DNA of 64,000 nucleotides from Ruminococcus sp. AM36-2AA (lineage in GTDB: Bacteria; Bacillota; Clostridia; Lachnospirales; Lachnospiraceae). The stretch covers positions 240,332-304,331 of the forward strand of contig NZ_QTYB01000001.1 of assembly GCF_003461955.1 (NCBI RefSeq). The letters run 5' to 3'. Both the position numbers and the translations under genes were made by a program. The notes beneath the pieces are model-generated. The model saw nothing but the letters and a program-made list of their open reading frames with translations. It had not been told where the DNA came from and searched no databases. Each line of letters opens with the position of its first letter. The stretch's first letter is position 1. Below, piece after piece: positions 16,386 to 24,433 of this stretch.

Positions 16386-16997
16386 TTATGGGCGGATCAC
16401 TTTACCTGCTTTTGTAAGTTTCTCTGCAATGGCATACATATTTGTTACAGTTCCCACTGCCGGTTCCTTCAGTCCATAAAAATTCACACAGGTTCCACAT
16501 GTCAGGATCTCACATCCCTGCTCCTGCAGAGTTTTCAGATCTTCAATGCATGGGGAATCCGAAGCAGTAAGCTTCGCCCCTCCATTATAAAAAAGCATTA
16601 CAGACGGCGGCGTCTCAAGCTGTGTCAGGGCATACACAAAGCCTTTGATAAGGATTGCTCCAAGCTCCGGATCTCCGTCTCCCATCTTATCGGAAGTGAT
16701 GGCCACTGTATAATCCCCCTGTGGTACGGCTGGTGTGCAGACAATTTCCGGTTCTGCAGCAGTTCTGGCCTGCACGTCGGATTTCACTACCATATGGATC
16801 TCATAACCGTCCTCCGTCTTTCTGGAGACAAAACTGCATCCGGTACTTCCGGCAAGTCTGCTTAAGTTGTTTACCGCAGTCTCATTATCTACAAGAACCT
16901 GGATCTCATCCCCCTGTTCCGCTTTATCCAGGATCTTCTTGGTCATTACTACAGGAATCGGGCACTGTTTGCCCATTGCATCTACTGTATGTTTCAT
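16386..16997 (-). CDS. yedF: Sulfurtransferase-like selenium metabolism protein YedF
   Basis: 203 residues in two parts. The N-terminal TusA/SirA-like domain has the CPIPV motif (Cys12), and the C-terminal DsrE/F-like domain (about 100-203) contains GCEILTCGTCVNFYG with two close cysteines. This two-domain architecture is the YedF form that co-occurs with SelD and selenium-dependent molybdenum hydroxylases. It would carry persulfide or selenide. It heads leftward from a good ribosome-binding site (AGGAGG before ATG at 16997). Its partners are at 12.8-15 kb and 23-25 kb. Confidence 0.9.
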   Translation of the reverse strand: MKHTVDAMGKQCPIPVVMTKKILDKAEQGDEIQVLVDNETAVNNLSRLAGSTGCSFVSRKTEDGYEIHMVVKSDVQARTAAEPEIVCTPAVPQGDYTVAITSDKMGDGDPELGAILIKGFVYALTQLETPPSVMLFYNGGAKLTASDSPCIEDLKTLQEQGCEILTCGTCVNFYGLKEPAVGTVTNMYAIAEKLTKAGKVIRP

Positions 16998-17063
16998 ATT
17001 TCTTTCCTCCTATTTATATTGTTTGATCGGCAGGTTTCTTATTTCTGTTCCTGTCCATATCTT

Positions 17064-17255
17064 TTATTTCTGCTCCAGTTCATGTGCCTGTCTGAAAATC
17101 TCACAGGCTCCTGTATTCACACATCGTTCATGTGCACAGTCCATAAAAGTCAGCTCTCTGCTTCCGTCTTCTCTCCGTGTATACTCGCAGCATACCGTCT
17201 CTCCACTGTTCATAGTGCGGCAGAATCCGGAAATAAACTCTTCTTCAATTTCCAT
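17064..17255 (-). CDS. Small cysteine-rich protein, 63 aa, unknown function
   Basis: It begins MEIEEEFISGFCRTMNSGET and contains five cysteines (FCRTMN, VCCEY, MDCAHERC, GAC spacing), suggesting a small metal-binding or redox protein. It starts 2 bp after the stop of the alarmone synthetase gene (17258-17902) and precedes yedF in the same direction, so it is likely co-transcribed. I do not recognise a named family. The Cys pattern and yedF proximity would fit a sulfur/selenium role, which is inference. Confidence 0.6.
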   Translation of the reverse strand: MEIEEEFISGFCRTMNSGETVCCEYTRREDGSRELTFMDCAHERCVNTGACEIFRQAHELEQK

Positions 17256-17257
17256 TT

Positions 17258-17902
17258 CTATCCCTCAGTCGGAGATTCCACAACTTCGGAAGGTGCAATC
17301 TCCTCCAGCATTCCTGTTTCGTTATATGCTTCAAACTGTTCCTCGATTTTTCTCAGGATATCTGCATACTGACAAAATGCCTCTGCCAGCTCTTCCCTGT
17401 GTTCCGGAAGTTTCTTATAACAGACCCGGTGCTCCATACTTGCCCACAGATCCATGGTCATAGTACGCAACTGTATCTCTACCGGAAAATATTCCATCGT
17501 ATCCAGATAATAGACAGGTACGGCAATGATCACATGATAACTCCTGTACCCGTTAGGTTTCGGATTCTGTATGTAATCCTTCTCCCGGATAAAAATCAGT
17601 TCACTCTGTCTTTTCAGAGCATTTACAAGGTTATAAATATCATCTATAAAATAGCAGATCACACGGATCCCCGCAATATCCCGGAGATAATCCTTGGCGT
17701 TCTGCACACTGTCCGAATGCCCCAGCTTTTCAAGCTTCTTCTCGATGCTTTTTTTGGCTTTGATCCGCTCCTGGATATTATGGATCGGAGATACGGACGA
17801 CTTCTGGTACAGACTTCCATTGAGCACCTCGAGCTTAGCCCGCATGATCTGACATGCATTCTGATATGGCTGGATACAATCGTAATACTGTTCGTTTGTC
17901 AT
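17258..17902 (-). CDS. Small alarmone synthetase (GTP pyrophosphokinase family)
   Basis: 214 residues with the RelA/SpoT synthetase core only: RIKAKKSIEKKLEKLG, DIAGIRVICYFIDDIYNLV, NGYRSYHVIIAVPVY and VEIQLRTMTMDLWASMEHR. There are no HD-hydrolase, TGS or ACT domains, so it is a RelQ/RelP-type small synthetase making (p)ppGpp from GTP/GDP and ATP. Such proteins usually form tetramers and respond to transcriptional cues. The remaining C-terminal helix is normal for the family. Confidence 0.93.
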   Translation of the reverse strand: MTNEQYYDCIQPYQNACQIMRAKLEVLNGSLYQKSSVSPIHNIQERIKAKKSIEKKLEKLGHSDSVQNAKDYLRDIAGIRVICYFIDDIYNLVNALKRQSELIFIREKDYIQNPKPNGYRSYHVIIAVPVYYLDTMEYFPVEIQLRTMTMDLWASMEHRVCYKKLPEHREELAEAFCQYADILRKIEEQFEAYNETGMLEEIAPSEVVESPTEG

Positions 17903-18025
17903 GAAAACCCCTCTTTCTCATTTGCTCACCATAGTTTATATCTTATAAAATAAATGTGAGCAATCTGTAGTGATTTCCTAAGATTTTCCTGACGAGTTTA
18001 TTAAAATTTTATAAAAAAGCAATCA

Positions 18026-19273
18026 TCAGTCTGAAAGTTTATGGATAAAAAGACCACTTCGAAGCTTTGGCTCAAACCATGTACTCTTAGGCGGCATCAG
18101 TTTCCCTTCATCCGCAATATTCATCAGTTCTTCCATGGAAGTCGGATACATGGCAAAAGCAGCGCCGCCAATTTCATCCGCAACCGCAGCCAGATCCTTC
18201 AGTCTGTGATTTCCTCCCATAAAACAGATTCTCTCATCTGTACGCGGATCTTCAATTCCAAGTACCGGTCCCAGAACCTTATCCTGAAGAATGGATACAT
18301 CCAGCTGTCCTACACTGTCTTTCTTCGCATAAATATCCGGATACGCTTTCAGATGAAACCATTCCCCATCTACATAGAGACCAAAGCAATGTTTTTCCAC
18401 CGGTTTACATGGAAATCCCGGCATTGCCATCAGTTCAAAATTAAACTTCATACTTCCGATAAAAGCTTTCGGTTCCATGCCTTTAAGATCTTTCACAATC
18501 CTGTGATAGGGAAGGATCGTCAGCTGATCATAAGGAAATACTACAGACAGGAAAAAGTTAAACTCTTCTTTTCCTGTATAATCCGGATGTTCTTTTCTTC
18601 GTTTCTGTCCTACTTTTACGGCAGACGCTGCTCTGTGATGTCCGTCTGCAATATAGATGGAAGAAATTTCACCAAAAAGGCGATTGATTTTCTGAATCTT
18701 TTCCTCTTCATCCACGATCCATACCCGATGTGTAATTTCATCTTCCGAAGTAAAATCATATACCGGTTCATGGCTGTTTTTCCAGTTTTCCATCAGTACA
18801 AGAAGTTCTTCCGGATATCTGCAGGTAAGAAAGATCGGACCTGTATTGGCATCGCAGATATCCACATGGTGGATTCTGTCCTGCTCTTTATCCTCTCTTG
18901 TCAGTTCATGCTTCTTGATCACGCCATTCATGTAATCATCGATAGAGCTGACGCCCACGATTCCTGTCTGGGATTTTCCCTTCCGGATCAGTTCATACAG
19001 ATAATAATTCGGTTTTTCATCCTGTATCAGAGTTCCCTCTGCCTGAAAGCGATCCAAGTTTTCCTTTGCTTTCCGATAGACTTTTGCATCATAAAGATCG
19101 ATCCCTGGATCCAGATCCATTTCCGCTCTGTCTACATGGAGAAAAGAGTACGGATTTTTTTCTCCAATTTCACGCGCTTCCTCTCTGCTCACTACGTCAT
19201 AGGGAAGTGCTGCCACTTTCTCTGCTTTTCCCTCAGCGGGTCTTACTGCCCGAAATGCCTGAAATAAAGCCAT
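18026..19273 (-). CDS. DUF1015 family protein
   Basis: 415 residues, typical length. It opens MALFQAFRAVRPAEGKAEKV and contains LPYDVVSREEAREIGEKNP, YIADGHHRAASAVKV and CFMGGNHRLKDLAAVADEIG, the conserved blocks of DUF1015. The two His/Asp-rich segments suggest a catalytic centre, but no reaction is established to my knowledge. It is a stand-alone gene; in many Clostridia it lies near serine or phosphoglycerate genes, which are not seen here. Confidence 0.9.
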   Translation of the reverse strand: MALFQAFRAVRPAEGKAEKVAALPYDVVSREEAREIGEKNPYSFLHVDRAEMDLDPGIDLYDAKVYRKAKENLDRFQAEGTLIQDEKPNYYLYELIRKGKSQTGIVGVSSIDDYMNGVIKKHELTREDKEQDRIHHVDICDANTGPIFLTCRYPEELLVLMENWKNSHEPVYDFTSEDEITHRVWIVDEEEKIQKINRLFGEISSIYIADGHHRAASAVKVGQKRRKEHPDYTGKEEFNFFLSVVFPYDQLTILPYHRIVKDLKGMEPKAFIGSMKFNFELMAMPGFPCKPVEKHCFGLYVDGEWFHLKAYPDIYAKKDSVGQLDVSILQDKVLGPVLGIEDPRTDERICFMGGNHRLKDLAAVADEIGGAAFAMYPTSMEELMNIADEGKLMPPKSTWFEPKLRSGLFIHKLSD

Positions 19274-19363
19274 TGTGTTTCTCCTCTCGTTCCTGCCCGT
19301 TTACTTCGGACAGTCATAAAATCATCCTGTTTATTCTAGCACATACAAAAAAACTCTGCACTT

Positions 19364-20338
19364 TTAATTCTGCAGACAGATTTTTTCGCCCTGAAGAACC
19401 GGATATCTCACAGGCACAGTCCCATCCAGATCTTCATGGTGCATATGAACTGCAGAAATCTGATGATTTTCGTAAGTTGTATAATAATAAATTCCCTTAT
19501 CACAGTTACAGCAGGAGGTATAAAGAGTGATCTCATATTTTCCTGGTTCTACCTCACAGCAGCCTCTCTGCTGGTCAACAGACCCCAGGATATGAAAGAA
19601 CTGGCTGACGCTTTCTTCCTCGGAATCTCCAGAAAAAGAATGGTCTTTCACAAACGCTACTCTTGCAAACCTGGATGCGGAGGAAAGATCTCCCGGAAGT
19701 CCCAGTGCTCCCATACCACGGCTGTAGGTTTTTAATCCCAGAGATTCAGAAAAATGATTTTCCGGCTGTCTGGGAGAAAGATGCATATAATTGTTCAACA
19801 TAAACATCTGCTGGTCAAAAGGCGGATTATTCGTAAGAACGCCTGCCGGATTATCCCAGACATGAAGGCCGTCTGCCATGGATTCCACTGTGATTGCTTC
19901 TTCTTTATCCGCTATGATCCAGTGAAGCTGTGCACAGGGAAGCATTTCACTGAACGGAGTTTTTACAAGATTGATCTTTTTCAGGCACTCTTTTGCCTCC
20001 TGCACAGTAGCGCATTTGCCAAGGATCCATGGAATGAATTCAAACTGCGCCACATTTTCTTTTCCATTTTCCACCTCATTATATACAGCGTTTCCAACAA
20101 AATTAAGTCCTGCCATTCCAAGACCTTTTTCATTGACAGCATCGTAATAAAGAGGATAATCTCCCGCTACGTGAGCCATACCTATGATTGCATAATGACT
20201 GGAAAGTTTCTCCATATGCCGAAACTCAAATATATAATTTCTCGGTGTGATGGTGATCTCATCTCCATAAGAGAATTCATAATCCAGTGTTCTTCCGAAG
20301 TAAAAGTCCTTTGTCTTATAAGTTGCTGCTGTACACAT
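19364..20338 (-). CDS. bsh: Choloylglycine hydrolase (bile salt hydrolase)
   Basis: 324 residues, an N-terminal nucleophile hydrolase. Cys2 becomes the nucleophile after Met removal. Further active-site residues are in place: Arg16 and Asp19 (FGRTLDY), Asn79 (GLNF), Asn170/171 (LTNNPPF) and Arg223 (ASRFAR). It deconjugates glycine or taurine from bile acids and is cytoplasmic, as no signal peptide is present. Its presence places the organism in the vertebrate gut. It is adjacent to a MATE exporter (20385-21758), only 46 bp upstream and in the same direction, which might export products or bile acids; that link is speculative. Confidence 0.95.
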   Translation of the reverse strand: MCTAATYKTKDFYFGRTLDYEFSYGDEITITPRNYIFEFRHMEKLSSHYAIIGMAHVAGDYPLYYDAVNEKGLGMAGLNFVGNAVYNEVENGKENVAQFEFIPWILGKCATVQEAKECLKKINLVKTPFSEMLPCAQLHWIIADKEEAITVESMADGLHVWDNPAGVLTNNPPFDQQMFMLNNYMHLSPRQPENHFSESLGLKTYSRGMGALGLPGDLSSASRFARVAFVKDHSFSGDSEEESVSQFFHILGSVDQQRGCCEVEPGKYEITLYTSCCNCDKGIYYYTTYENHQISAVHMHHEDLDGTVPVRYPVLQGEKICLQN

Positions 20339-20384
20339 AAACTGTTCTCCTTTTTATTATTTTATTTGTTCTGTCTGCTAAAGT

Positions 20385-21758
20385 TTATTTGTTCCCGGTT
20401 CCTGGTCTTTCATTCAGTTCCGGCAGAACCGTTGCCAGCATGGTAAAAAAACATGCACATCCTCCTACCAGATTGGAAATCGGCTCTGCCCAGAATACAC
20501 CGTCTGTTCCCAGGCCTTTCACATAGGGGAGCAGGATCGTCAGTGGAACTACTATGATCGCTTTTCGAAGCAGTGAAAAAAAAGTGGCTTTTTTTGCTTT
20601 TCCAAGTGCCACAAATACACTCTGGCCGGTAAACTGCAAAGCCATAAAACAGAACCCGAAAAAATAAATATGAAGTGCCGGAACGCCCTTTTCAAGAAGT
20701 TCTGGATCACTGTTGAATATACGGATAAAAAATTCCGGCATCAGTTTCAGGATTCCCCAGCCTGCCAGTGTATAGATAACACAGACTGCTGTGATAAATT
20801 TAATTGCTTTTTTTACCCTGTCATAGGCTTTTTCTCCATAATTAAAACTCATAACCGGAGAAGCACCTGTGGTCAGCCCGTGAACCGGCATGGTAAAAAT
20901 ATCACGGACAGAGTTCAAAACGGTCATCACTCCCACATAAATATCTCCACCCCAGGTCTGAAGTGTCGCATTACAGACTACCTGCACCAGGCTGTTGGTA
21001 AAAGCCATAAAAAATCCGGACATTCCAAGACTTACGATGTCCCTCACACGTTTCCAGGAAATTTTGAAGGCACTTTTTTTCAGGTTCAGAACTGCTTTTT
21101 TCCCACATAAAAAACGTAACACCCATACTGTGGAACAAAACTGGGAAATGATTGTCGCCACAGCTGCCCCTCTGACTCCCATATGAAATCCAAAAATAAA
21201 AAGCGGGTCCAGGATAATATTTAACACTGCTCCGATCAGGATTGTAAACATTCCTGTGTTTCCAAATCCCTGGCTGTTGATAAACGGATTCATTCCCAGT
21301 GTGATCATTACAAACAGTGTCCCCAGAAGATAGATCTTTATGTAGCTGGCAGCATAGGGAAATGTGACATCACTGGCCCCGAATGCATAAAGAATAGGCC
21401 TGTAAAAAGCAAGCCCCGTAACAGTAAGAACTGCCCCAGCCCAGATCAGCATGACAAATGTATTTCCCATCAGCATCTCCGCTTCTTTTTCATTGCCTCT
21501 TCCCCGTTCCATGGAACAGAGTGGGGAGCCGCCATTTCCAAACAGATAGGTAAATGCGGTAATCAATGTAATAATCGGAAAACAAAGTCCCACTCCCGTC
21601 AGTGCGGTAGCTCCAATCTCCGGAATTCTTCCGATATAGATTCTGTCTACAATATTATACAGAAGATTCAGAATCTGCGCGATGATCATCGGTACAGCAA
21701 CCTCCATAATATTCCGGTAGACATTTCCATTTGAAAAATCTGTCTGATGCGTCTGCAT
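20385..21758 (-). CDS. MATE-family efflux transporter
   Basis: 457 residues with twelve hydrophobic helices. It begins MQTHQTDFSNGNVYRNIMEV and contains PMIIAQILNLLYNIVDRIYI, the first MATE repeat signature, plus the second repeat around LGMSGFFMAFTNSLVQVVCN. MATE proteins export cationic drugs, metabolites or lipid-linked compounds using Na+ or H+. Substrate unknown. It is immediately upstream of the bile salt hydrolase gene and may form a two-gene unit with it. Structured repeat copy B lies just upstream of the start. Confidence 0.93.
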   Translation of the reverse strand: MQTHQTDFSNGNVYRNIMEVAVPMIIAQILNLLYNIVDRIYIGRIPEIGATALTGVGLCFPIITLITAFTYLFGNGGSPLCSMERGRGNEKEAEMLMGNTFVMLIWAGAVLTVTGLAFYRPILYAFGASDVTFPYAASYIKIYLLGTLFVMITLGMNPFINSQGFGNTGMFTILIGAVLNIILDPLFIFGFHMGVRGAAVATIISQFCSTVWVLRFLCGKKAVLNLKKSAFKISWKRVRDIVSLGMSGFFMAFTNSLVQVVCNATLQTWGGDIYVGVMTVLNSVRDIFTMPVHGLTTGASPVMSFNYGEKAYDRVKKAIKFITAVCVIYTLAGWGILKLMPEFFIRIFNSDPELLEKGVPALHIYFFGFCFMALQFTGQSVFVALGKAKKATFFSLLRKAIIVVPLTILLPYVKGLGTDGVFWAEPISNLVGGCACFFTMLATVLPELNERPGTGNK

Positions 21759-21801
21759 TTTTTCACCTTCCTGATATTTCTGAAATTCACAGATTCCTGG
21801 G

Positions 21802-21963
21802 TCAAGCGGATATTCGCAATCCGCTTCGCTACGTAGCTCTACACCAAATAACTGCTCCGCAGTTTATCAGGAGGCGCTTGCACTACTCCTGATACAAGCA
21901 AGTCCCCACCCACTGCTTATTGCTTTTCGCAACCCCGCAGGGGACTTACTTGATTTGGTTAAA
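21802..21963. repeat. Structured dispersed repeat, full copy B (~160 bp)
   Basis: Nearly identical to 1775-1935: both have the same four nested or serial inverted repeats and the same right-hand half. Differences concentrate in loops, for example the sequence inside TATCAGGA/TCCTGATA and the segment after CGCTACTTG/CGCTACGTA. Stem sequence conserved with loop divergence suggests selection on secondary structure. It is intergenic between the MATE gene and the shell-protein promoter. Confidence 0.8.
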
Positions 21964-22006
21964 TTCCGGAATCTCTTTTTTTAAACATAACTATACTATA
22001 TATTTC

Positions 22007-22035
22007 TTGCCATTTCCACAAAAAACGTATATAAT
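22007..22035 (+). promoter_or_regulatory. Promoter for the BMC shell-protein pair
   Basis: TTGCCA (22007-22012) and TATAAT (22030-22035) with 17-bp spacing, 85 bp upstream of the first start. Confidence 0.6.
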
Positions 22036-22120
22036 AAAACCATAAAAACGGTAATGATTCCAGGCGAAATCGGTCAAAAAACCACACAACAGAGAATCAG
22101 CCCGGATGGAGGTATATTTT

Positions 22121-22420
22121 ATGGATAACATTTACAGCGGCATGGCCGTAGGTGTCTTTGAACTGGATAACCTGGTTGCCTGTTTTGTTGCTCTTGATGC
22201 TGCTTCCAAGGCAGCTAATGTTAAAATTCAGAGTGTTGAACGTAACCGTCTGAAAAGCGGTGCCTGTGTAAAGATGCGTGGTTCTGTCTCTGATGTGAAT
22301 GCAGCTATGGAGGTCGCTCTGGAAGCAGCCAGACCTCTTGGCAAGGTCGTTTCTCATACTGTGATCGCTTCTCCTTCTGAGGATACAGAGATTGCGCTGA
22401 AAATGACGATCAACAAGTAA
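22121..22420 (+). CDS. Bacterial microcompartment (BMC) domain shell protein 1
   Basis: 99 residues, one BMC domain: MDNIYSGMAVGVFELDNLVA, SVERNRLKSGACVKMRGSVS, then VNAAMEVALEAARPLGKVV. GGATGGAGGT is placed for ATG at 22121, not the in-frame ATG 15 bp earlier. BMC-H proteins assemble as hexameric tiles of polyhedral shells that enclose enzymes. The pore region differs from common PduA-like tiles. It is paired with 22437-22727, 16 bp downstream. No aldehyde dehydrogenase, phosphotransacylase or other cargo gene is nearby, so it is an orphan pair. Confidence 0.87.
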   Translation: MDNIYSGMAVGVFELDNLVACFVALDAASKAANVKIQSVERNRLKSGACVKMRGSVSDVNAAMEVALEAARPLGKVVSHTVIASPSEDTEIALKMTINK

Positions 22421-22436
22421 AGGGGGAGACTGATTT

Positions 22437-22727
22437 ATGAATTATGGTGCTTTTGGTTTGGTTGAGGTTGTCGGCAGTAGCAATGCGATTCTTGTGATCG
22501 ATCAGATGCTGAAGACTTCTGATGTTTCTTTTCTTACATGGCAGACGAAATGTGGCGGCCACGCGACTGTTTTTTTGACTGGTGATGTTTCTGCTGTGAC
22601 TGCTGCTGTAAACAGTGTGAAGGGGAATCCTCCCTGTGAGATCGTGGCTTCTGCTGTGATTTCCAATCCTTCTGAGGAGACAGTGCGGCTGGCTGAGGAG
22701 GAAGCGGTTAGGAATCATTTTATGTAA
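22437..22727 (+). CDS. Bacterial microcompartment (BMC) domain shell protein 2
   Basis: 96 residues, a second single BMC domain beginning MNYGAFGLVEVVGSSNAILV and continuing LTWQTKCGGHATVFLTGDVS. GGGGGAGA lies upstream. The motif GLVEVVGSSNAILVIDQMLK is the canonical BMC-H start. With the preceding gene it could form a mixed hexamer, analogous to a split tandem-domain BMC-T; this is an inference from their size and adjacency. A large inverted repeat follows 25 bp after the stop. Confidence 0.87.
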   Translation: MNYGAFGLVEVVGSSNAILVIDQMLKTSDVSFLTWQTKCGGHATVFLTGDVSAVTAAVNSVKGNPPCEIVASAVISNPSEETVRLAEEEAVRNHFM

Positions 22728-22752
22728 GTATAATAGTATAATATAAACGTAC

Positions 22753-22962
22753 GCAGGGAACCGCCCTGGCGTATCGGGAAAGGCTTCGTCGTCCGCTGAA
22801 TTCTAAGGCGCTGCGGCTTCTGCTAAAACCATTCCCAAAAGTTCTGAACTCGCGTCAAGCCGCTCAGACAGCAGAACTTTTGGGAATAACGCAGAAACCA
22901 CACCACCTAAGAATCAGCAGGACTCCTGCAGAACATCCCGATACGCCAGGGCGGTTCCCTGC
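22753..22962. repeat. Giant 210-bp inverted-repeat hairpin
   Basis: Outer arms 22753-22779 and 22936-22962 are exact 27-bp inverted repeats. Innermost arms 22831-22846 and 22872-22887 are exact 16-bp inverted repeats. The intervening segments are also largely complementary. Most mismatches there are C-A on the plus strand, which would be G-U wobbles in a minus-strand RNA. The plus-strand product is followed by a T-run near 22968-22976, so it could act as a terminator for the BMC genes. It could also be a structured RNA 3' of mocA or a palindromic element. Confidence 0.75.
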
Positions 22963-23092
22963 TGGCTTTCTTTTTTCCGATAATACATCTAGCCGGCTAT
23001 TTATGTACTTGTACATATAAAAAGCGTAAGTTATAGCCAAAAGCCTCTCGCTGCCACTACTAAATTCCAGGTGCCGCACGCCAGACGGTACC

Positions 23093-23677
23093 TCACCGGC
23101 GTCCGTCCGCCACATCCACATCCATTACTTCCCTCCCATCCACCACCCTCATTACAGCCACATCCTTCCGATTCCGCACAACCACTCTCTTCCCTCCAAC
23201 ATCCCCCTCAAGTCCCATCAACTCTCCATAATACCTCTCCGAAAAAACACAGGGATTTCCAAGTTTCTCATCATACTCCACACAAGCAATCCCTTTCCCC
23301 TCTTTCAAAAACACCTCCAAAAGCGCAAGGATCGTCTCTCCCCGAAGCCATGGCTGATCAGAGACTGTAAAAAGGCAGGCATCCATCTCTCGATTTCTAC
23401 TGAGTCCGATTTTCAGAGAAGAAGAAATCCCCTCATCCGGATGTAAATTATAAAGCACCTGCGCTCCACATTTTTCCGCTTCTGCCGCTATCTCCTCATA
23501 CTGAGTTACCACCGTAATTTCACAGGTATGCTTCTGCTCTTTCAGCGCTTTTCTCACCCTCATAAGTTCCGAAAGAATATGCCGGTACATCGGTTCTCCT
23601 TCAATGGTATACAAAAGCTTATTACTCCCAAACCGTCTGCTGTTTCCCGCTGCCAGCATGATCAGTCCCAGCTTCAT
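23093..23677 (-). CDS. MocA-like nucleotidyltransferase of the selenium-dependent molybdenum hydroxylase system
   Basis: 194 residues beginning MKLGLIMLAAGNSRRFGSNK, the MobA/MocA nucleotidyltransferase signature (LAAGxSxRxGxxK), with VSDQPWL as the metal-binding block. Family members attach CMP or GMP to molybdopterin to make dinucleotide cofactors. It follows yqeC with a 3-bp gap and ends the long operon. Position next to yqeB/yqeC assigns it to the hydroxylase maturation subset rather than general cofactor synthesis. The C-terminal 30 residues are Val/Arg/Asp-rich and look less conserved. Confidence 0.88.
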   Translation of the reverse strand: MKLGLIMLAAGNSRRFGSNKLLYTIEGEPMYRHILSELMRVRKALKEQKHTCEITVVTQYEEIAAEAEKCGAQVLYNLHPDEGISSSLKIGLSRNREMDACLFTVSDQPWLRGETILALLEVFLKEGKGIACVEYDEKLGNPCVFSERYYGELMGLEGDVGGKRVVVRNRKDVAVMRVVDGREVMDVDVADGRR

Positions 23678-23680
23678 CTC

Positions 23681-24427
23681 TCATTTCCTCCTTATTCCAT
23701 GAAACTTCCGGCATATTTCCTGCCGTTCCATTATCTTTTTCAGGCTTCCACACACTGCTTCTATGCCTGCTTCCCGACACTTCTTAATGATATTTTCAAC
23801 CATACCTGGAGATTCCAGTACATCTGCCTTATTAAAATATACCAGAAAACTTTTTTCACCCACATTTTTACGCAATCCATTTTCCGATGACGCAATCTTT
23901 ACAACATCTTCCCACATCACTGGCTCATCTGTCTTTTTCCGTAGAAATTCCGCTACATCCTCCGGACGATGTGCAATATCACAGATCTTTTTTCCAATGC
24001 AATCCAGCCCTGTCACACCCACTACAATATCTGCAAATTCCGGAATTACCGGTTCGTGCACAGCAGGAACTTTCAAAGGTAATCTCCTCGCACCATCTGC
24101 TTCTACAAGAAGAAGATCACAAAAACCGGACAACCTTTTCAGGGTTTCCGGTTCAGGACCGGAAATTTTCGGCTGTCCGGCTTTATGTTTCGCCGCGATC
24201 ACATATCCATATTGTTCTATAAGCCTGCAAAGTTCCTCTGTATCCTCTGCATCTGCAAAAGGACGGTCCTCTTCCCATGCCATGTGGGTGGTCGTTGTCA
24301 CGATCACACGTTTTCCCTGTCTGGAAAATTTTTCTACCAGATAAAAAATCAGGCTGGTTTTTCCTCCACCTCCTGTAAAAGCAGCTGTCAGGGTCCCTTT
24401 CTCTTTTCTGTTCATGACATACTCCAC
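23681..24427 (-). CDS. yqeC: Selenium-dependent hydroxylase accessory protein YqeC
   Basis: 248 residues. The P-loop GGGGKTSLIFYL (19-30) is followed by VIVTTTTHMAWEED and ADGARRLPLKVPAVHEPVIP, typical YqeC motifs. It is a predicted GTP- or ATP-binding maturation factor for selenium-dependent molybdenum hydroxylases; the biochemical step is not defined. It lies between yqeB (6-bp gap) and mocA (3-bp gap), the conserved gene order of the system. Confidence 0.92.
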   Translation of the reverse strand: MEYVMNRKEKGTLTAAFTGGGGKTSLIFYLVEKFSRQGKRVIVTTTTHMAWEEDRPFADAEDTEELCRLIEQYGYVIAAKHKAGQPKISGPEPETLKRLSGFCDLLLVEADGARRLPLKVPAVHEPVIPEFADIVVGVTGLDCIGKKICDIAHRPEDVAEFLRKKTDEPVMWEDVVKIASSENGLRKNVGEKSFLVYFNKADVLESPGMVENIIKKCREAGIEAVCGSLKKIMERQEICRKFHGIRRK

Positions 24428-24433
24428 ATATTT

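Noticed and set aside
18041..19267. 408-codon open frame on the plus strand
   Set aside because: Exact antisense of the DUF1015 gene with Phe/Ile/Arg-rich composition.
22864..23121. 85-codon open frame
   Set aside because: Composed of one arm of the giant hairpin plus the mocA 3' end; no independent support.
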